DNA of 64,000 nucleotides from contig NC_015957.1 of NCBI RefSeq assembly GCF_000147815.2, positions 5,270,001-5,334,000 of the forward strand, read 5' to 3'. Shown piece by piece: positions 58,646 through 64,000 of this stretch. A model generated the notes under the pieces. The model had not been told where the DNA came from, made no database searches, and was given only the letters and a program-made list of their open reading frames with translations. The stretch's first letter is position 1; each line of letters starts with the position of its first letter. The DNA is from Streptomyces violaceusniger Tu 4113. Its GTDB lineage: Bacteria; Actinomycetota; Actinomycetes; Streptomycetales; Streptomycetaceae. The position numbers and the translations under genes are program-made.

Positions 58646-59404
58646 CTAACCGAGCCGCGCGCCGAGTTCGGTGGCGGCGGCGGTGACAGCGCCGCTGAGG
58701 AGGGCGAGTTTGGCGTCGGCCCGCCTCGCCGGGCCGGATACGGACAGCGCACCGCAGGCCACGCCCTGCCGGTTCCGTACCGGGGCGGCCACCGCGCAGA
58801 GGTCCCATTCGCTTTCCTCCATGTTGGTGGCGTAGCCGGTCTCCCTTACCTTCTGGAGCTCGGCCTCAAGCGCCCGGCGGGTGCTCACCGCGCGCTCGGT
58901 TCCGCCTCGCAGCCGCGCGCCCGGATAGCGGCGCCGCAGCTCTTCGCGGGAAAGCTCGGCGAGCAGAGCTTTCCCTGCGGCAGACGCGTGCGCCGGTCCT
59001 CGCTGCCCGGTACGCAGCCCTGCACGGATCACCTGCTGGCTCTCCACGCCTTCGATGAAGACGGTCTCTGTGCCTTCCAGTACGAGCAGATGCGCGGTCT
59101 CGGAGGTGTCTTCGACGAGCTTTTCCAGCAGGAGACGTGCTTCGTCGCGGAGGGAGACTGCTCCCATCACGGCGATGCCGAGCCTGGCCAGGGCGGGCCC
59201 AGGTCCGTAACCCTTGGTCTGGGCGTCCTGGCGGAGCAGGTCGCGGGCCTGCAGGGTGGTCAGCATCCGATGAGCGGTCGACCTGGCCACTCCGAGCTCG
59301 GCGGACACGTCGGCAACTCGCAACGACGGGTTGTCCACCAGCATCAGCAGGATCCGCGCGGCGTTGTCGATCGATTCCACCGGGTAAGCGGCCGGCACTG
59401 CCAC
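58646..59404 (-). CDS. IclR-family transcriptional regulator
   Basis: 252 residues. The N-terminal winged HTH (VESIDNAARILLMLVDNPSL, ADVSAELGVARSTAHRMLTT) is followed by the GAF-like IclR effector domain (LLEKLVEDTSETAHLLVLEG, VIRAGLRTGQRGPAHASAAG KALLAEL region, WDLCAVAAPVRNRQGVACGA). GGAGGGG precedes GTG 59404. The gene diverges from the ring-degradation operon at 59790, the standard position for its regulator. Confidence 0.92.
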   Translation of the reverse strand: MAVPAAYPVESIDNAARILLMLVDNPSLRVADVSAELGVARSTAHRMLTTLQARDLLRQDAQTKGYGPGPALARLGIAVMGAVSLRDEARLLLEKLVEDTSETAHLLVLEGTETVFIEGVESQQVIRAGLRTGQRGPAHASAAGKALLAELSREELRRRYPGARLRGGTERAVSTRRALEAELQKVRETGYATNMEESEWDLCAVAAPVRNRQGVACGALSVSGPARRADAKLALLSGAVTAAATELGARLG

Positions 59405-59789
59405 AACCCCTCCATCTCGCCGTCGTCACTGCGGCGCGGCTGTTCTGGTGATCAGAATTTGGATTTCGCCTGCCAGAATAACCGCAGTCCCCCCTCGACG
59501 TCTCGGCGGATCTCGCGAATCAGTCCGCAGCCGTGTTGGTGGTGCGTCACGGCGCCGCCGGAGGCGCCGGAGCCGCCTTCGAGCAACTTCCGCGAGCGGG
59601 TTGCAGCGGGTCCTTTCCGCCGGTCGGCGTCACCGCCGTGGCCGCCATCCCGCCGATGTACCACCTCATCTTGTTCTGCTGGGCAGAGCGCCTGCCGTCC
59701 AGGAGAACATCACCGTTGACCACGTACGGGGGTCGGGTTACTGTGCAGAACATGATCTGTCTTGCAGAACGCTGCCACGGAGGAGCGCC
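59405..59789. promoter_or_regulatory. Divergent control region: candidate IclR sites and the promoter of the catabolic operon
   Basis: The plus-strand promoter is TTGACC (59716-59721), spacer 17, TACTGT (59739-59744). A near-palindrome CAGAACATGATCTG (59746-59759; 12 of 14 symmetric) sits at the start point, and TGCAGAAC recurs as a direct repeat at 59744 and 59764. Near the IclR gene, TTCTGGTGATCAGAA (59443-59457) is a perfect 5+5 inverted repeat with a similar TGATC/AGAA core. These are the likely IclR binding sites. The stretch 59460-59710 contains no gene I recognise. Confidence 0.5.
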
Positions 59790-60368
59790 GTGACGACTCC
59801 GACACCGTCCGTCGCGGAACTCGGCCATGTCGGCCTGCGCTGTCACGACGTGAGCAGGCAACTCGCGTTCTACACCGAAGTCCTCGGACTGACGGTCACC
59901 GACCACGACGAGCGGCTGGGCATCTGGTTCCTGTCCGCCCGGCCGGACACCGAACATCACGAGCTGCTCCTGGCCGAGGGGCGGGACGCGCCGGTCGGCA
60001 TCAAACTCATCCAGCAGGTGTCGTTCCGGTGCGCGCGCTTCGAGGACGTCCTCGGCTTCCATCGGCGTTTCCGGGAGCACGACGTCCGGCTCGACATGAT
60101 CGTCTCGCACGGCAATGCCGTCGGCGTCTACTTCTACGATCCGGAGGGCAACCGGTGTGAGGTCTACTGGCAGACCGGGTTCGTGGCACGACAGCCCTTC
60201 GTCGAGCACATCGACATCGAGACCGATCTTGAGGAGCTTCTGGACGCCATCCGGGCTTCGGTCGAGCGCCACGGCGCGACGGGTTTCACCGAGGAGAGTT
60301 ATCGCGCCTGGACGCGCGAACAAGCGATGCCAGCCGATGGCGCCGCAGCCAAGGAGGTATGGCAGTGA
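59790..60368 (+). CDS. VOC-family protein, probable extradiol-type dioxygenase
   Basis: 192 residues with two betaalphabetabetabeta modules. The metal-ligand His appears in VAELGHVGLRCHDV (about residue 13), a second His in MIVSHGNAVGVYFYDPEGN and the Glu in RCEVYWQTGF, the arrangement of Fe/Mn-dependent VOC enzymes such as catechol 2,3-dioxygenases. The C-terminal tail (DLEELLDAIRASVERHGATG) resembles that of dioxygenase-like members. It probably cleaves an aromatic diol; glyoxalase-like alternatives cannot be excluded. GTG 59790 has GGAGGAG at good spacing. First gene of the operon; the FAH gene starts within its last codons. Confidence 0.82.
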   Translation: MTTPTPSVAELGHVGLRCHDVSRQLAFYTEVLGLTVTDHDERLGIWFLSARPDTEHHELLLAEGRDAPVGIKLIQQVSFRCARFEDVLGFHRRFREHDVRLDMIVSHGNAVGVYFYDPEGNRCEVYWQTGFVARQPFVEHIDIETDLEELLDAIRASVERHGATGFTEESYRAWTREQAMPADGAAAKEVWQ

Positions 60369-61348
60369 AGTTCGTGCGCTACGCGGACGGCACGTCCTCA
60401 CGCGTCGGCGTGGTGGACGGTGACCTGCTCCGGGTCGTCGACGGTCTGGCGGACCTGCTGCCTCTCATCGAGGCCGGCGAGGCCGAGTTGCTCGCTGCCG
60501 GACGGACCGCGCTGCGGCGTGGCGCGACCGTGCCGCTTCCGGACATCGTTCCCCTGTCGCCGATCGCGACGCCTCCGACCGTCCGCGACTTCTACGCCTT
60601 CGAACAGCATGTCCGGGCAGGGCGCGCCTGGCGGGGCCTCGAGATGGAACCGGACTGGTATGAGCTGCCCGTCTTCTACTTCTCCAGCCCCTACGCCGTG
60701 ATGGGCTGCGGGCCGGTGCCGATGACGCCGGGTGCGGAGCGTTTCGACTTCGAGCTGGAGGTCGCCGCGGTGGTGGGGCACGGCGGCCGCGACCTGACCG
60801 CCCAGGACGCCGAACACGCCATCGCCGGTTACTGTGTGCTCAACGACTGGAGCGGCCGGGACGTTCAGCAGCGCGAGATGAAGCTGTCGATGGGGCCGGT
60901 GAAAGGCAAGGACACCGCGACGAGCCTCGGCCCGTACTTCGTGACCCCCGACGAGATCGCCGACTTCCGCGAGAGCAACGGATACCGTCTCGAAATGACC
61001 TGCACGGTCAACGGTGCCCCCTACTCCCGCGCCCTGTGGTCAGACATCCACTGGTCGTTCGGCGAGATGATCGCCTACGCCTCCCGCGGCGCCGAAGTGA
61101 GGCCGGGCGATGTGATCGGCTCCGGCACCTGCGGCACCGGCTGCATCCTGGAGCTCTCCCGCACTCACGACTCGGCGACCTACCCCTGGTTGCAGCCGGG
61201 CGACGAGGTCGTCGCGGCGATCGAAGGTCTCGGCGAGTTGCGCAATACCGTCACCGGGGCGGCACCGGTCATTCCGTTGCGAACCCGCGGCGCGACAGGG
61301 CAGGAGCACGGAACACGACCGCGATTCACCGACGGAGTCGCGCGCTGA
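60359..61348 (+). CDS. Fumarylacetoacetate hydrolase (FAH) family protein
   Basis: 329 residues. The N-terminal domain (VKFVRYADGTSSRVGVVDGD) precedes the FAH fold with metal ligands in ERFDFELEVAAVVGHG and the signature AGYCVLNDWSGRDVQQREM, and later GSGTCGTGCILEL. Such enzymes hydrolyse C-C bonds of acylpyruvates, or hydrate or decarboxylate oxo-acids formed after ring cleavage. AAGGAGGT lies 1-2 bases from the ATG region and the start overlaps the VOC gene stop by 10 bases, so they are coupled. The next gene starts on the stop (TGATG). Confidence 0.88.
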   Translation: MAVKFVRYADGTSSRVGVVDGDLLRVVDGLADLLPLIEAGEAELLAAGRTALRRGATVPLPDIVPLSPIATPPTVRDFYAFEQHVRAGRAWRGLEMEPDWYELPVFYFSSPYAVMGCGPVPMTPGAERFDFELEVAAVVGHGGRDLTAQDAEHAIAGYCVLNDWSGRDVQQREMKLSMGPVKGKDTATSLGPYFVTPDEIADFRESNGYRLEMTCTVNGAPYSRALWSDIHWSFGEMIAYASRGAEVRPGDVIGSGTCGTGCILELSRTHDSATYPWLQPGDEVVAAIEGLGELRNTVTGAAPVIPLRTRGATGQEHGTRPRFTDGVAR

Positions 61349-62430
61349 TGGACGCTCCCATATCGGCGGAGGACCCGGCCAAGCTTCGGGCCGCGTTGCT
61401 GCGTGCCATGCCGTTGTCCCGAATGCTCGATTACGGCATGGACCACGGGGACGCCGTCCACCTGGCCAATGCGGCAGTCTCGGAACCGTGGCACGAAGTC
61501 GCGACTCGCCTGGCCGAGGCGCAGTTGACCCGCGCTGAGGCGGCCGCCGACCGCGGTGATGTCGAGACCGCGGTCGCGTGCTATCGCCGGGCAACGGCCT
61601 CCCTGATCTTCGCGCAGATGGCCTTCAACACCGACCACCCGGCCAAACGCGCGCTCTACGTCCGGCTCACCCGGGCCTACCAGGCCGCGGCCGAGCTCGA
61701 CACCGAGTTGCGCGTGGAACGGCTGTCGATCCCGTTCCGGCAGAGCCACTGCACCGCCTGGTTCGTGAGTCGCTCCGGCGCTCGCCCTGGCCCCACGGTG
61801 GTCATTGTCGGCGGGCAGAGCGGTTGGGGCCCGGCCTTCCATCGGCAGGCCGAAGCCCTGGCCCGGCGGGGACTGTCCGCTGTCCTGCTCGAGACACCGG
61901 GCCAGGGTGATACGCGCATGGCCGGCGGACTCCACCTCGACGGGAACGTCGACCGAGCCTTCAGCGCTGCCCTCGACGCCGTGCGTGCCCGTACCGGCTA
62001 CGACGGCCGGTACGGGGTGTGGGGAAACAGCTTCGGTGGACTGCTCGCCGCCCGTGCCGCGGTGCACGACAGCCGTTTCGGCGCGTGCTGCGTCAACGGG
62101 GCCGACGCGAAGCCGGAGCCACTGCCGTTCCGGACCGCACGCGAACAATCGCGGGCGCTCCTGGGCGTCGACACCGACGACGAAGCCGCGGCCGTCTTCC
62201 GCACTTTGTGGCTCGACCCGGCGGTCGAGCGCACGAGCGCCGCGATGCTCGTGCTGCACGGCGGCAACGACCCGCTGGTCAGCCTGGATCAGCAGAAGGT
62301 GTTCCTCGACCTGTCGGCGCATCCCACCCTGCGGGTTTGGGACGACGGCGACCACACCATGTACAACCACTCGGCCGAGCGCACGGAGTTTGTCTGTGAC
62401 TGGTTCCGTGCCCAGCTCGGCCGCGCGTGA
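61348..62430 (+). CDS. Alpha/beta hydrolase of the FrsA / 2,6-dihydroxypseudooxynicotine hydrolase type
   Basis: 360 residues. A helical N-terminal cap (about 1-125: GDVETAVACYRRATASLIFA, AFNTDHPAKRALYVRLTRAY) precedes the hydrolase core: VVIVGGQSGWGPAFHRQAEA, LLETPGQGDTR, the nucleophile in GVWGNSFGGLLAAR (Ser at about 230), Asp in VLHGGNDPLVSLDQ and His in DDGDHTMYNHS. The cap plus core layout is that of C-C bond hydrolases such as 2,6-dihydroxypseudooxynicotine hydrolase and DUF1100/FrsA. It probably removes a side-chain acyl group from a hydroxylated ring. The ATG overlaps the FAH stop. Confidence 0.85.
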   Translation: MDAPISAEDPAKLRAALLRAMPLSRMLDYGMDHGDAVHLANAAVSEPWHEVATRLAEAQLTRAEAAADRGDVETAVACYRRATASLIFAQMAFNTDHPAKRALYVRLTRAYQAAAELDTELRVERLSIPFRQSHCTAWFVSRSGARPGPTVVIVGGQSGWGPAFHRQAEALARRGLSAVLLETPGQGDTRMAGGLHLDGNVDRAFSAALDAVRARTGYDGRYGVWGNSFGGLLAARAAVHDSRFGACCVNGADAKPEPLPFRTAREQSRALLGVDTDDEAAAVFRTLWLDPAVERTSAAMLVLHGGNDPLVSLDQQKVFLDLSAHPTLRVWDDGDHTMYNHSAERTEFVCDWFRAQLGRA

Positions 62431-62484
62431 CCCAGGCGACCACACATCCGACTCCCAACAGCTCACAAGACCATTGAGGTGACC

Positions 62485-63417
62485 ATGAAAGCTATTGCAC
62501 TCCCGCGTTACGGCGGCGCGGACGACCTGGAGCTCACGGAACAGCCGACACCGGCGGTCGCGCCCGGGGAATTCCTGGTCCGGGTCAAGGCAGCCGGAGT
62601 GAACCCGGCCGACGAAAAGATCGCCGTGGGCAATCTCGACGGCATCATGGTGACCCACTTTCCCCTCATCCCGGGCTTCGAGATGGCCGGCGTCGTCGAG
62701 GCTCGCGGTTTCGGCGCCACCGAGTTCGAGATCGGCGACGAGGTGATCGGCTTCGTCCTCAAGGACTGGGCGCAGAACGGCGCCTACGCCGAACTGGTTT
62801 CAGCCCCGGTCCGCACGCTGGCACGCAAGCCGGAGTCCTGGGACTGGCTGCATGCGGCGTGTCTGCCACTGAACGGGCTGACGGCTTACCAGGCCATCAA
62901 ACGCATCAACATCAGCGAGGGCGACACCGTCCTGATCCACGGGGCCGCAGGTGGGGTCGGCTCGCTCGCCGTGCAGATCGCCGCCATCCGGGGCGCACAC
63001 GTCATCGGCACCGCCAGCGAGCGCAACCACGACTACCTGCGTGAACTCGGCGCCACACCGATCACCTACGGAGAAGGACTGGCCGACCGGGTGCGCGAGC
63101 TCGCGCCAGAGGGCGTCGACGCGGCGCTCGACTTCTACGGCGGGGACGCGGTGGCCGTCTCGCGGAAGGTCTTGAAGGATCCCGCCCGGGTCGCCTCCGT
63201 GGCCGACATCACCGCTCCCGAACAGGGTGGCCAATTGGTGTGGGCACGCGCGAACGCCGACGAACTGACGGAGGTGGCTGCGCTCGCCGAGTCCGGGAAG
63301 TTGTCCGTCCCCGTGAATCGCTCCTTCCCGCTGGAGCAGGCCGCCGACGCCTGGCGGATGCTCCACGCGGACAGCCGCGCCCGCGGCCGGATCGTACTGG
63401 ACATCGACGCCACCTGA
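62485..63417 (+). CDS. NADP-dependent quinone-oxidoreductase-like MDR protein
   Basis: 310 residues, zinc-less medium-chain dehydrogenase/reductase. The GroES-like N-terminus (MKAIALPRYGGADDLELTEQ, RVKAAGVNPADEKIAVG) and the nucleotide site VLIHGAAGGVGSLAVQIAAI are clear; no zinc-ligand cysteines are present. Such enzymes reduce quinones or enones with NAD(P)H. ATG 62485 follows GAGGTGACC; GTG 62479 is in frame. It fits a step that handles a quinone or enone in ring degradation. Confidence 0.88.
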   Translation: MKAIALPRYGGADDLELTEQPTPAVAPGEFLVRVKAAGVNPADEKIAVGNLDGIMVTHFPLIPGFEMAGVVEARGFGATEFEIGDEVIGFVLKDWAQNGAYAELVSAPVRTLARKPESWDWLHAACLPLNGLTAYQAIKRINISEGDTVLIHGAAGGVGSLAVQIAAIRGAHVIGTASERNHDYLRELGATPITYGEGLADRVRELAPEGVDAALDFYGGDAVAVSRKVLKDPARVASVADITAPEQGGQLVWARANADELTEVAALAESGKLSVPVNRSFPLEQAADAWRMLHADSRARGRIVLDIDAT

Positions 63418-63468
63418 GGTGATCTTCCGGCACGCACACGCTCCGGTGTAAGCGAAGGGTTGGGACAC

Positions 63469-64000
63469 ATGAAGCTTGCAGATGAACCCCGCACATCCAC
63501 GACCACGCCGGATGCCGTGGATGCGGATGTCCTCATCATCGGGTACGGCCCGGTCGGTCAGACCCTGGCTGCTCTACTGGGGGCGTCGGGGCACCGCGTG
63601 CTGGTGTGCGAACGGCGGGTCGGGCGCTACGAGACGCCGCGGGCCGGACACTTCGATCACGAAATCATGCGCGTCTTTCAGTCTTTGGGCGTTGCCGACG
63701 ATGTAAGGCGCATTGCCGAACCAGCTCGTGTGTATGAATTCCTCGATCCCGACGGAGGCGTGATCTCTCGGCTGCCGAGGGAATGGAGCGCTCCCTCCGG
63801 CTGGGACGCGTCGTACCACTTCTACCAGCCGGAACTCGAGGATGCCCTGGACGCGGCAGTCCGCGGAGCATCCACTGCGGACGTTCGTTTCGGTGCGGAG
63901 CTGGTCGACCTGCGCCAGGGGGCCGACCACGTGGTGGTGACGTTGGCAGACGGCGACGTCGTCACCGCTCGCTATGTGGTCGGGGCAGACGGCGCCAACA
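63469..64000 (+). CDS. FAD-dependent aromatic monooxygenase, N-terminal part (MhpA-like), cut by the window edge
   Basis: 177 codons are visible. The FAD Rossmann motif is ADVLIIGYGPVGQTLAALLG followed by HRVLVCERRVGRYETPRAGH, then the DG motif begins in YVVGADGAN at the edge. FDHEIMRVFQSLG and the PELEDALDAAV helix match 3-(3-hydroxyphenyl)propionate hydroxylase-like enzymes. It would hydroxylate the ring before cleavage by the VOC enzyme. ATG 63469 has GGGA close upstream. Confidence 0.87.
   Translation, partial: MKLADEPRTSTTTPDAVDADVLIIGYGPVGQTLAALLGASGHRVLVCERRVGRYETPRAGHFDHEIMRVFQSLGVADDVRRIAEPARVYEFLDPDGGVISRLPREWSAPSGWDASYHFYQPELEDALDAAVRGASTADVRFGAELVDLRQGADHVVVTLADGDVVTARYVVGADGAN

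Noticed and set aside
1..64000. CRISPR arrays, tRNA or rRNA genes
   Set aside because: No regularly spaced repeats and no tRNA-like GGTTC-N-A-N2-C patterns with matching acceptor stems were noticed; a scan with tRNAscan-SE and a CRISPR finder would settle it.

Overview
The window is a 64 kb piece of a high-GC actinobacterial chromosome, most probably Streptomyces. The grounds are the strongly GC-biased third codon positions, frequent GTG/TTG starts behind AGGAGG-type ribosome binding sites, modular type I polyketide synthases (PKSs), rare TTA codons inside a PKS gene, and the mix of TetR, MarR, IclR, LacI and LysR regulators beside catabolic operons. No tRNA, rRNA or CRISPR array was seen.

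Left part (1-23.8 kb): a compact biosynthetic locus. It holds the 5' part of a minus-strand NRPS (condensation domain and start of an adenylation domain, cut by the window edge), a peroxiredoxin/TetR pair with clear operators, a badly eroded TnpB remnant, two modular PKS genes and an ATP-grasp ligase. The PKS line reads AT-ACP / KS-AT-KR-ACP // KS-AT-DH-KR-ACP / KS-AT-DH-KR-ACP-TE. The KR of module 1 has lost its catalytic tyrosine and the AT of module 2 has eroded active-site motifs. The inferred PKS product is a short keto-dienoic acid, which the ATP-grasp enzyme or the NRPS could then join to an amine or amino acid.

Middle (23.8-38.1 kb): a secreted beta-propeller protein, an XRE regulator divergent from an SRPBCC protein, then an apparently complete minus-strand operon for nicotinate catabolism to fumarate. 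In transcription order this is nicX, nicC, an MFS transporter, a three-subunit molybdenum hydroxylase (FAD, large, 2Fe-2S), a CoxG-like membrane-tethered protein, nicF, nicD, a MarR regulator and nicE. A palindrome overlaps the probable promoter in front of nicX.

38.6-47 kb: a decayed sugar/nucleoside locus, with a LacI regulator and candidate operator, an internally deleted ribokinase remnant, an intact NCS1 permease, a GH106-like glycosidase, a truncated RbsD/FucU gene, and a convergent secreted GH31 enzyme whose C-terminal extension is out of frame. 47-55 kb holds a two-component system, a Tat-type short-chain dehydrogenase, a von Willebrand A protein, a SnoaL/DinB-like divergent pair and an EamA/LysR divergent pair.

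Right part (55-64 kb): a transposon-scarred stretch (two Lrp/AsnC fragments, a TnsA-like endonuclease gene joined to an IS5-type transposase fragment) around a YtcJ-like amidohydrolase, then an IclR-controlled operon for degradation of a hydroxylated ring compound (VOC protein, FAH-family hydrolase, C-C hydrolase-like enzyme, quinone-oxidoreductase-like MDR, flavin monooxygenase) that runs off the right edge.
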